DNA from: Asterionellopsis glacialis
Lineage: Eukaryota > Bacillariophyta > Plagiogrammaphyceae > Rhaphoneidales > Asterionellopsidaceae
NCBI GenBank assembly: GCA_014885115.2
Contig: WKLE02000115.1
Coordinates: 1 to 58,687 of the forward strand
Length of the DNA: 58,687 bases
Direction of reading: 5' to 3'
This document shows, piece after piece, positions 1-10,094 of this stretch. The position numbers were made by a program, and so were the translations under genes. Numbering within the stretch: the stretch's first letter is position 1; every line of letters starts with the position of its first letter. The notes under the pieces are model-generated. The model was given only the letters and a program-made list of their open reading frames with translations. It was not told the origin of the DNA and made no database searches.

Positions 1-3000
1 TTCTTTATAGAGATATTTCGTAAATGGGTCCGCAACGATAGGGTACACTCGATCGGGAGAACGAATCCACTTTCCTAGCGGTTCTTCTAATTCGTATGGT
101 CTATTGGTGGAAGTGAGAAAAGTTTGTGTTAGTGCGCGTTTCCAAGCTGACCAGCATTTGTTGGACGGATAGAATTGGCGAGGCCATCTTAGTACTAGTT
201 ATCTATTTATTTATTCATACTGCACATACAAAGTATTTTGTGGGTTGTCTCCATATGTTTTCATTTTATTTTATTTTATGTTTCATATTTATGTCCATGT
301 TATGTGATTTGTTGTTATCTGTCACTTTTGCTGAAGAAACATGATCATTGTCATTGCTGTGTCCTGATTCTTCTATCATGGCATGTTTATGCAAGAAAGA
401 ACAGAATTAGGCAGCTTTTGTTTTGTCCCTTCTGTTTAGAAGAAAGTTATGGAGAAGCATTATTGCACAAACTATATTCACTGTGTGTTCTTGAGATGAA
501 ATTTTGTCTGTATCCCCAAAAAATCCCCTATGCATGACAATTCATCAAATGCACATTCTATTTGACAACCAAACTTGACTTCCAAGGACACTGTTTTAAA
601 AGAAGGCTTAAAAAGTATGAATTTACGAATATGCATAATCTCCAACAACAAATTATCCAGATTTTGCAAGCTTAGCCTAACACTCAATATTTCTATAAGT
701 GATGAAAGCTCTGTTTCTGCAAAAATGACCAGAATGTAGCCACAATTTTTTTCTCTTATTACATAGAGCCTGAGTATTCAAGGCAGCATAAAAGTTCTTT
801 CTGCAGAAAAAATTACCAGGATCTAGTACTTCAGTAGATAGAGCAAGATATACAATACAAATACAGAGGCCATATGGTGCTCCAATAGTACAGACCTCTA
901 AGTACACTCCCTAAGACTTGTTCTAAAAATTCACCACTAATATAATCTCTAATACACTGGTTGTATCTTTGTCAACTTTTTCATTATTTGATGAGATATC
1001 AACTAAAGGGATCTCAACAAGAGCACTATCAATCTATTTACAGTATTCCTCATACTACTAATCAAAGAAAAAATTATGCACCTCATTTGTTGTTATGCAA
1101 TATTTTTTCCAAAATCAAAAGCAAAACCCACAATAGAAAATTTGGTCCAGTTTTTCTAACACTACTTTTAAAAAGGTACATTGTAAGCAACTCAAGTTGT
1201 GTGTGTCAAGAAACAAAATCTTTACTCCTGGTATAAAGATAAAAAAGTGTTCTATATTTTTCTTCTCTTCTGCTTGTCACTTTGTTGGTTCATTTACACA
1301 GTGCTGCATACAAGAATTTAAAATTGTTTCTTGTCTTTTTTTTTATAAAGAATGAATGAATGATTTTTCTGATATTTGCAGGAGTCTATTTTCTTTGTGA
1401 AGGTAATCTTTCAAATAAAAATATCTGCTGGTATTTCATAAGCCCAAAAATGAGTTCTTATTTTTTTATGCTGGTCATTTTTACTAGTGTGTGACTTGTA
1501 AGAATACCCCCCACACACATCACACATATTGAGAAATATAAAAAGGAACAATGCATGCATATATGACTGGTGTCATGTACTACAATGATTATTGTTCTAA
1601 TAAAGACTTTAAGAATTTTCTCCTAGTATGCATAAAGTTACCACTTTTAACCATACCTTTTGCTGCCATACTATGAAAATAAATGTTTATACTACTATTT
1701 TTGCATATATCCAAACCCATATATATTTTTGCATGTTCTAGTGTCACTATTTTGGTCTAGAGATTGACTCATATTGCTAGTTGTGCAAAGCCTGGGTGAG
1801 GGTAAAGTATCCATGGCCATCCTTATTTTCTTGATATAAAAATTATAATCAATAAGTGAATTGCTTACTTAATGGGACAAAATCACTACAAGCACATCTA
1901 CAATAAAACAACAAGAATCACTACCACCACCATCTCATGATGATCATCATAAGAATCAAACCATTTTTACTAATAATATATCACAAAGTAGTATGAAATA
2001 TTTTTTCCACACTGAATATTGATAGGACAAACCTAGGAAAAAGTGATGTTTGGTTTACAAGCAAGAAGTAATACTTCACAATAAGTTTAAATATACTATC
2101 TGATTTTTATCTACACATCCTTTCATAGTTTAACAAACATCTTCTTCAACACTATTCTAACCATTATCAGAATAATAAGCATTAATAAAATGAAAGAAGC
2201 ACTACCACCACCACCTAAAAATGACAATACCAACAAATTGCTACTTCTTGATTCAATAATACTATATGATGCTTATTTCAAGATAGTAGATCCTTTAAAT
2301 ATAGTAGAGATGCCTTATTCAGAGTGCTGGGATTTAAGACTTTCAACTCAAAAACTCAATTATAGTACAAATACAACAAAAGTAAAGAAGAGACAACAAC
2401 AAATCATTACCATTATGGGAACTGGATAGCTGTAAGGATATTTCACCAACCAATAAGAAAACAATTGTGACTTGAACAAGAACAATTCACCACTATACCA
2501 TTATCTTTAAAGACAATATTTAGAACAATAACCATAGTAGCATTCTTGTAGGACCACCTAGTTATTTTGGTAATGCTATTCCAGTTCAACAGATGCTAGT
2601 AATTCAATAATCTAATACTATGATGGCTGGGTGGTGGGACTGGATATAATTTATGTATAGTATTGCCTGACTCTGTATGATAGAAGCAAAATGCAATCAA
2701 TTGTCATTTTATATTATAGATTCTTAGAAATTCCCAAGTATTCATGTACAAATAATATCAAATGTTTCAATATGACCACATCAAGTCACCATTTGTTGGT
2801 ATTACTACTATAATTATTGGTATCCTTTATATTTGTTCAACTCATACCTAGAAAAAAAATGGTATCTATGTTCAGCTGTTGAGGTGCCTTTGATTACAAA
2901 AGAACAATCCTAGTAAGTGCCTCCTGAATTCCGGATACATGTTTGAACCATTATGCTGGTAAAAACATTACTGTACACCTAAATTGAACAAGTAAGAAGA

Positions 3001-4154
3001 CTGGCATGGCTACACATCTGTACATACCAGTATTATATGATGGCTGCTCTTTTGTTTTATCTTGATGGCTGCTTTCTTGTTTTGCTCATTCCAACCCTTT
3101 ATGCCTTGGTATTACTTCTAATAACCAAGTCAAAGGATTGGTATTATCTTGATGTTTGCCATCATGTGCATGGTGATTGATGATACTGAGTAAACATATT
3201 TTTAATAGGAGGTGTACAATGAGTTCTCTTGTGGAAAAACTATATTCTTGATCATGATAATGGTGATGGTGGTTCATGATTAACTATAATAAAATACTAG
3301 CCAAAGTACCAGCACAGAAAACCAAGATCCTCCTGTTGTAACATTGCAGTACAGGATTCATCAGGAGGGGGTTGGTGGTTCAGAAGCATTCTTGAATATT
3401 ATGAGTACATACCCAAGACAAGGTTGCAAAGTAATCTGTTCCAAAATAATTGCTGATGGTGGCACAAACATAGGGATTGAGGCATTCCAGCAGACAATGC
3501 AAAAAGAGACTTCACAAGATTGCAATTGTTCTGTTCCTTGACAATAGAATATCATAGTATATACTATGATGATGAAGATGTATGACACAGGTCTGTTCAG
3601 TCTGTTCAATGCATTGCTGGAGTCTGACTGTTGCTTGCACAATACACATTTACAAGATACAGAGGATTACATAAATCTGACTTTTAAAAAAGTTGAGCAG
3701 AATGAAAATCAAAAACTAAAGGCACACCTAAGACTGGAATGGGTAGTGTTGGGAAACTTCATAATTGTTGAATTACTGTATTGAAGCTTAGCAAGAACAT
3801 GTGCTAGTCAAGATGTGCAAGAGGAATCTCCTTGATCAAATCACCTCCACCAGTCACTAGTTGTTTGGGACTCCTGTGAAGATCACCTCCATTGCCTAAC
3901 TCTATCCTTTCATCCTTCTAATTCTATGGCATTTAGATGAACAAGTAGTGCTTCTCTCAAGATTGCATAGCACCATAATACGAGACATTCACTGTAACTA
4001 CAATATATAATTAAAAAGAATTCTCCTGAGAATGTTGTCTTCTATAAGAGTCTAACACTAATAGATTAAAGGGAAATCTTATCCAAATTTGTACATTGAC
4101 ATGAATATATAATTGTATTGTATTGCGCTTTTATTTTAAGTTTTTGAAATGCAA
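1..4154. other. Gene-free, CG-depleted AT-rich flank
   Basis: I see no supportable gene here. Open frames are short, overlap without preference, and match no family I know. The sequence is rich in A/T tracts and ACC/TGG and GAT/ATC triplet runs. Reading line by line, I find only one CG dinucleotide (near 2932) between about 628 and 3980, whereas CG is common from about 4125, where the first gene begins. That is the signature expected of long-term cytosine methylation and deamination, as in silenced repeats. No terminal repeats or transposase motifs were recognised. Confidence 0.7.
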
Positions 4155-5057
4155 TTATCGTGTCCACTGAGCTGCATTGACGGGTGGGAAAGTTTCCACC
4201 GTGATATCTCCGTATGCAAATGTTACACATGAGAGTCGGTAACTTTCAGGATTTTCTCTTAGCGTGGACCCTTCATCCATGCTTTTACGATTTGTATTTA
4301 TGGCTCCCTCTTTGATATTTACAATACAAGTTCCACACAGTTGCTTCCCCTTACAATTTGTCCACCGTGTGACGCTCTGATAAACATTGACACCATTATC
4401 TGTAAGGACCTGTCGTACATTGCATCCAACAGGTGCCACGATCTGCCTTGTCTCTTCGTCCTTGCTACCTTTATTTTGAACTACTGTAATCGTAATGGTT
4501 GTGGGTTGATCACCGGTAACACCATCACCAGAGCATGCGGCTTTTAGTTCATCCTTGGTTCCCCTGAAAAAGACGAGATCGAACTCACCGACGTTCTTGC
4601 CGAGACCTGAGAAGGCATTCATAACATAATCAAATGGAGCACCTAGCAAGTTCACAGGAGCCGGACGTTCTACTCCATCCTCGTTGACTATTGCATGAAG
4701 TTCACAGAGTTGATCTCCTTCCAATACTCCAGCCATGGATGCCGAGCCCACAGGGTCTAATGCTCGAACGTAAACAAACGCGAATGACAAGTCGGTTCCC
4801 CAATCAATTCCAGTAACTCGATTCACCCTCACACGAAACAACCGCTCATCCAATGATAAGTCGATTCGTTCTTCCGCTGACCCACCATCGGGAGTTGACA
4901 AAATCTGTGTTGGTTGTATCTTGTTGGATGTCCCGAATGCGAACCCTAACCGATTGTTCGAAACTGCACGTTGATGTGTCAAGAAAGCTTCTGTCGAAAT
5001 TACTGAAAATAACAAGGACACTGTTACAACGAGGAACCGTAGAGAAGCGGAATGCAT
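4155..5057 (-). CDS. Plastid-targeted PDZ-like / 2Fe-2S ferredoxin-domain protein
   Basis: Single-exon gene of 300 residues, starting at the ATG whose reverse complement ends at 5057. Residues 1-24 form a signal peptide ending in a TEAF/LT site, the ASAFAP-type bipartite plastid address. Residues about 75-165 look like a PDZ-type fold (a V-R-A-L-DPVGSA segment followed by a G-D-Q-L loop). Residues about 186-290 are a 2Fe-2S ferredoxin domain with ligands Cys235, Cys241, Cys244 and Cys277 (C-x5-C-x2-C-x32-C). The likely role is electron transfer or cluster sensing in the plastid, with the PDZ part binding a partner. The x5 spacing differs from the C-x4-C of photosynthetic ferredoxin, so it is probably not a Fd paralogue. 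It is transcribed divergently from the SulP gene. Domain calls are by motif; the partner and reaction are unknown. Confidence 0.8.
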   Translation of the reverse strand: MHSASLRFLVVTVSLLFSVISTEAFLTHQRAVSNNRLGFAFGTSNKIQPTQILSTPDGGSAEERIDLSLDERLFRVRVNRVTGIDWGTDLSFAFVYVRALDPVGSASMAGVLEGDQLCELHAIVNEDGVERPAPVNLLGAPFDYVMNAFSGLGKNVGEFDLVFFRGTKDELKAACSGDGVTGDQPTTITITVVQNKGSKDEETRQIVAPVGCNVRQVLTDNGVNVYQSVTRWTNCKGKQLCGTCIVNIKEGAINTNRKSMDEGSTLRENPESYRLSCVTFAYGDITVETFPPVNAAQWTR

Positions 5058-5301
5058 ATTTTTGTTCTTTATTGAGTTTCAATCGACCGAGAAGGCTTTG
5101 GTGGTTGTCTTTCTTTAGCGTTTGTTTTACTTTGGAGTTTGACGACAACTTTCAAAACTTCAAGGTATCGATCGATGTGAGGAACAATGTTTTCAAGATG
5201 TCTGGTTTCTGGCTTGACCTTGTGTTGGGGGAGAAAAGATCGCGACGCTCACAAGATTTTTGGAATCGATCTTTGATTGGCGGGTGCGCTTCTTCCATGT
5301 G

Positions 5302-5354
5302 TGACGTACACAACAACAGACACGATGACGGACGTGCTTTTTGACACGTGACGC
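5302..5354. promoter_or_regulatory. TGACG-box cluster in a divergent promoter
   Basis: TGACGT (5302-5307), TGACGG (5326-5331) and TGACGC (5349-5354) occur within 53 bp, between the divergent starts at 5057 (minus) and 5619 (plus). These are bZIP/CRE-like half sites. They resemble the TGACGT-type CO2/cAMP-responsive elements described upstream of a Phaeodactylum carbonic anhydrase gene. Function here is inferred only from sequence and position. Confidence 0.4.
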
Positions 5355-5618
5355 ATTTTCAAATTACAGTATGTAACATCTAAGAGCTACTGGCTTTGCG
5401 TATTGATTTATCAGGTGCTCGGTCAACGTATTTTTGCCACCGATGTGGCGCACATCGTTGTGCATTTTTTCGAAGTATTCAGTACAGCACCAAAGATTCG
5501 ATTTTTTGTTCTTTTTGAAAAAACAATTCATAAACACATCTTTTGCAGTGTTCAATTGCACACCTATCTTTGTATCTCAACCTCTGAAACAACAACAAGA
5601 ACAGCAATAACAACAAAC

Positions 5619-7136
5619 ATGTGCAAGGGAACAACCAAGTCGGGGGCACCCACTTTCAAGTAAGTAATTTATTTGTATGTTTTGATAATTCAGTCGGCTT
5701 GAAAGCTTTCTAAAGATTTACCATAGCTGACTTTTTTCTTTACGTTGTGTTCTATCTGTCGTAACAGTCCGATTCGTGATGTCGTATCTGGAACAATTAT
5801 GGCGGCCACTTCGGTTCCTCAATTGATTGCTTATGCAGAAACAGTTGGATATGCTGGTTATCGAGGATTGGCAACTGCTGGTGCACCTCTTCTTGCCTGG
5901 GGTTTAACCACCGGCAGTCCTTTCATGAATGCCGGTGTTACTAGTATCACAGCACTCATGGCCAAGACAGATTTAGACGGAGAAACATACGTATCAGAGA
6001 AGGGAGAAGAAGAATATGTAAAGCTCGTAGCTGCCTATTCGCTCTATGTCGGTCTTGCTTCAGTTCTTCTTGGTGTGGTCGGGTTTGGAAAACTCGCTCA
6101 AAAAGTTCCAAAACCTGTTCTCAAGGGGTTCAAATGGGGTTGTGCTGTGGGAGTCCTAGTTTCTGCACTCCCCACTGGTATTTTTGGTCGCGGAAGCAAG
6201 GAATTAAAATCACTCGTAGCCGATTCTTTCCTCAATGAACACATCCAGACATTAAAATCCAGTTACCCTGCTGCCACCGGCGCTGTCAACGTGGCAAATT
6301 TCTTCTTTGGACTTTTGCAACCTGCCTTGTGGTCAGTCATCCCTGCTACAATTTTTGTTATTTGCACTGCCTTTGTAATGAAGGGGGCAAAAATGCTTCC
6401 CAAGTTTTTGCCTCCAGGAACCGAAGTCATCATTGCTACTGCTGCTGCAACCCTATACAGTATGAAATACGATTACGATGGCGGCATCGTTGGAGAAATC
6501 CCCTCTATTGACCCTGATGCCGGTATTTCATTGTTCGGTGGAAGCATAAAGATTCCAGTTGAAGTTCTTGACATTAAAGGTCTCCTTGATATGCCTGTCG
6601 TAGAACAGTTCGGAGGTTCGTGGATTATGCTATCAATCTCGGCTGCTCTCTTTGCCGGTGTCAACTTTCTTTCCATCATGGGGATTGCATCTGGTTTCGA
6701 AAGTGAAAATGGCATCGCTTGGAGTGCTCCACGTGAGCTCATTGCTCAGGGTGTATCATGTGGTGTAGCTGGTATCACAGGATCTGCACCCGTCAGTGGA
6801 TCCATGTCTCGTTCTTTGGTATCTCGTATGACAGGTGCAACATCACCATTTGCATCAATTGTTACAGCTCTCTTATGGATCTATTGTCTCCCTTACATGA
6901 GTATTATGACACCAACACCAAAGGCTGCTCTTGCAGCTGTTATTGTCAGTGCAGTGCTTAAGGGTGTTGTCATGCCCAAGGATTTGATGAAGTTACAAGG
7001 ACTTGACTTCCTTACAGGTTGGGGTACGGGTATTATTACTGCGCTAACAAGCCCAACAATCGGTTTTGGTGTTGGTATGATCTTATACATGGCCTTGAGC
7101 ATCTTCAAAACCAGCGAGAAACAGAAGACTGCTTAA
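5619..7136 (+). CDS. SulP/SLC26-family anion transporter, no STAS domain
   Basis: Two exons, 5619-5659 and 5768-7136, joined across a GTAAGT...ACAG intron; phase and protein continuity (TF-NPIRDVVSG) support this. The 469-residue product opens with a short cytosolic stretch, then the SulP signature (residues about 15-60: DVVSGTIMAA, VPQLIAYAE, GYAGYRGL). About ten or more hydrophobic helices follow, ending close to the C-terminus (ILYMALSIFK). SulP proteins move sulfate, bicarbonate, chloride or other anions across membranes; the substrate here is not readable from sequence. Most eukaryotic members carry a C-terminal STAS domain of over 100 residues, which is absent: the protein stops about 15 residues after the last helix. 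No N-terminal plastid address is visible. It shares a divergent promoter carrying TGACG boxes. Confidence 0.8.
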
Positions 7137-7208
7137 GAAAGATTAGCTACTTGATTTTATATAATAAATGTTTTAACTGTAACAAGCAATTAGATTCACT
7201 TTTCTAGT

Positions 7209-8789
7209 TTATACTATCGCTACATTGTCTTCATTGGAGGAATCAAATTCAAATCCTTGACGAGGGACGAGGAGCTCCATGAAATCATGAGAAACGACGA
7301 CTCTTGTTGATGGATCGCATGTCTCTTTAGCACGAGCAGCCAAATCTTCAATATTATCCTGGCCTCCTACTCGCGGACTAATATGATTCAGGACAAGGAC
7401 ATCTGCATTTACAGATTTGGCTACTTGTCCCGCCATTTCGGCAGATGAGTGCCCTCTCTTTGCAGTCTCTGACATATTCTCCTCTGAAACTGTCGCCTCG
7501 TGAACTAGAACATCACAATCGCTCGATAGTTGCATCATGGCAGGAGAAAGTCCACAATTGTCCCCAATCAGAGCAAGCTTTCTAGCTTTTGATGTGGTAC
7601 CGCAAACTACACTTTCCGGATGAATCTCCGTCGTTCCATCATCACTCATCACCGGAACACCATTTTTGAGCTGTCGATATTTCGGGCCGGGTTTTATCCC
7701 AAGTTTAGTTGCTTTCACAGGATCGATTGTTTTAGGAGGTTCCGGTTCTTGGACTGTAAATCCAAAAGTTTGGACACCTCGGAGATGCCGAACCTCAGCA
7801 GCAGCAATGTTATAGCTCTTTTGCCTGCTACTGGTAGGAGATTCGGGAACTGTGGGTATTCTCCAGATACCATCTTCTCCCCTTGATATTGTTTTTCGGA
7901 CGAGGAATCTATTATTGAATTCAGGATACCAGTCTCTAAAGATATCTCTGTAGGGTTCATTTCTCCGACGATGTTGTTTATCTCTGGGGATTGCCCATTG
8001 TTTTCCTCGAGGACCCATGGCACGTTCCTCATCGCCTCCCGTCAATTCATATACAATTACAGTAACGCCATTGAATGATGATTGTGTCAGTGCAAGATTA
8101 CTTGCAATGAAATTATAAATACCAGCTGGTCCGTACACAGCAATCACTTTATTGGAATTTTTTTGATTTTGAAGGGATAAGCGCAAACTAAGCAACAGAC
8201 CGGTCAAACCCAATACATGATCTGCGTGCATATGAGTAATAAAAATCTTTTCAATTTGTCCAACACTAGCTCTAGTGTACATGATTTGTCGTTGAACCCC
8301 CTCTCCAGCATCAAATAAAAAGGAAGTCCCACCAAGTCGAAGCAACGTCGCTGATGTCAATCGTCGTGTGCTCGGAATACCTCCACCAGTCCCAAGAAAC
8401 GAAATCATAAATCCAGTATCCTTTGCGTGCTCCTCCATAGTTATTTCTTCTCCTTTATCACTATCATCATTTTCACCACCATTGTGATCTACTCCTGTCT
8501 TACAGGTGCGAATATGTTGTGCCATTTCATCACTGCAACCGAATACATTGGCCATATTGGCTTGGGTTTTGTTGATATCAGAAGAAAAAGAAGAATCACC
8601 ATTTTTTTCATAGGATGTATTGCAGCGCGATTGTACATAAATTGCCGTATTTCTTGTCGCAGCCGTCCTCCCTTGGGACCGTTGAATCCTCCGAGGAAGT
8701 CTCGACACACCTTGGCGCAAAGAGTTTCTTCCTGGACCGGGAAGAGAAAGATGAGACCGGCAGCTCTCAAGAAGCTGTTTGGTGATCAT
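7209..8789 (-). CDS. tRNase Z (ribonuclease Z), probably organellar
   Basis: Single exon of 526 residues with an ATG start. This metallo-beta-lactamase-fold endonuclease removes the 3' trailer of tRNA precursors. The catalytic domain starts near residue 127 (MISFLGTGGGIPSTRR). The zinc motif THMHADH is at 185-191 (His186, His188, Asp190, His191), followed by later ligands in LVHEAT, GHSSAEM, LNHISPR and VVSHDFMEL. The mid-region FGFTVQEPE...LGIKPGPKYRQLKNG is typical of short-form (ELAC1/plant TRZ1-like) enzymes. About 125 residues precede the domain; the first 60 are Arg/Ser-rich with few acids, like a mitochondrial or plastid presequence, and 100-125 are acidic. A basic insertion lies at about 250-330. 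The SulP gene converges on it, with stops only about 70 bp apart. Confidence 0.9.
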   Translation of the reverse strand: MITKQLLESCRSHLSLPGPGRNSLRQGVSRLPRRIQRSQGRTAATRNTAIYVQSRCNTSYEKNGDSSFSSDINKTQANMANVFGCSDEMAQHIRTCKTGVDHNGGENDDSDKGEEITMEEHAKDTGFMISFLGTGGGIPSTRRLTSATLLRLGGTSFLFDAGEGVQRQIMYTRASVGQIEKIFITHMHADHVLGLTGLLLSLRLSLQNQKNSNKVIAVYGPAGIYNFIASNLALTQSSFNGVTVIVYELTGGDEERAMGPRGKQWAIPRDKQHRRRNEPYRDIFRDWYPEFNNRFLVRKTISRGEDGIWRIPTVPESPTSSRQKSYNIAAAEVRHLRGVQTFGFTVQEPEPPKTIDPVKATKLGIKPGPKYRQLKNGVPVMSDDGTTEIHPESVVCGTTSKARKLALIGDNCGLSPAMMQLSSDCDVLVHEATVSEENMSETAKRGHSSAEMAGQVAKSVNADVLVLNHISPRVGGQDNIEDLAARAKETCDPSTRVVVSHDFMELLVPRQGFEFDSSNEDNVAIV

Positions 8790-9976
8790 GTTCCAGCGTT
8801 ACACTCTCATCCAGCGTAAGAATAGCAAACCAGGCCACCGCCAACCGTCAATCACAAGGTTTATTTGCTATTTCAATTTAGCTGTGTTGATAGAGTTGTC
8901 CTCAATTGCCCAAGCTTATCATTCGGGGACATGCGACATTTCAACATCCAACTCCCGTAGTAAAACTTGTCCACCAAAATCCTGAACGTCACGAACCACA
9001 CAAAAAAGCAGAACAGGAGGGAAACGTATTTTTTTCTACTGTTGGTGAGCGGAAACTGAACGGTGTCAAGCAAGAAGAACAAATAAAAATAAGTAGGCAA
9101 GGAAGCGGGACACTTGCGGGACCCTCCTGCGTGGGACAGAGCGAGACGAAAAATGTCGGATGACTGGCGACAATACTATATATAACGATGACGTCGACCT
9201 GCGAAAGTCTTCGAATCACGGGGAAATACAGTAAAACCGTTGGCTGCATGTCTGCTTCAGCGCTGCTGTGTTCACTTGTCCAGGTCCTCTTCCTGGGTGC
9301 GTGCACGTCTCTCGATACGCTCTTCTCTTCTGCATTATTGTCAAACAATCATCAAATCCTGGGCGCCACATCACTGCCCATTGTCGACACATTTATTCTG
9401 CAACCATCATGTAAGTGGTTACGTTTGCGGCGTCGTTGCGGAGGTTGATTACGGGACCGTCGGTCATGGGGCCGGGCCGACGTGGAGTTTCGAGGTTTTT
9501 CGAGTTTGATGATTGTTTTGCCTACAGGACGTACTGTCTGTACGTGTTTTCTACGGATAGTCCTATTTCCCAGTGAAATGATTGGCGATCAGGCCTCACG
9601 TAGTTCCTACTTGATATTTGGTAGTTCTATTTGGAACTACGAGGTCCTACATGTGGCAAACCTTTGTCTCCAGTCTTGCGTCTGGCGTAAAAATTTCCAC
9701 GGTCGGTGTATCAACAGAGCATCGTGTGATGACACAATGCGAAGCCCTCGTCTGAATTGTTCTGTCTCTACCTCAATTTTTCTAACCTATTTCATGCTTC
9801 TTTGCTGCACGTCACACCCTTTTGTTTGCGTCCTTGACATTCATCGAACAAATCGCAGCCGCCAAGCATACTTGATTAAGGGAGGCTCGAGAGTGCCAAG
9901 TGCTCCTTGTGGAGTCGTGCTGACAACTGACAGTGAAGAGGATCATTAGGTACAAGCACACGTTATTCCCAAATAC

Positions 9977-9993
9977 TTTTTTTTTTTTTTTTT
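9977..9993. repeat. Poly-T tract (17 T) upstream of the CDK gene
   Basis: A run of 17 T about 100 bp before the CDK start codon. The interval 8790-10094 otherwise holds only unconvincing short frames, several imperfect inverted repeats (for example around GTACGTACTGTCTGTACGT near 9530) and a TGACGTC site at 9189-9195. Confidence 0.6.
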
Positions 9994-10094
9994 ACAACTT
10001 TTTTTAATCGCTTGCACCGGAGCAACCGGGAATTGCCACCGTGTCAAGCAAAACACCCCCTTCGATTACCCCCGCGACACTGGATCATAAAGAT

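Noticed and set aside
9188..9949. Overlapping plus-strand frames of 86-155 codons upstream of the CDK gene
   Set aside because: Their composition (Cys/Ser/Leu-rich, no motif), the overlapping of frames, and non-ATG starts in places look like chance frames in GC-richer DNA.
10041..10094. Eighteen extra codons at the CDK start
   Set aside because: They begin with GTG; the first ATG in frame is 10095 and eukaryotic GTG initiation is unlikely.
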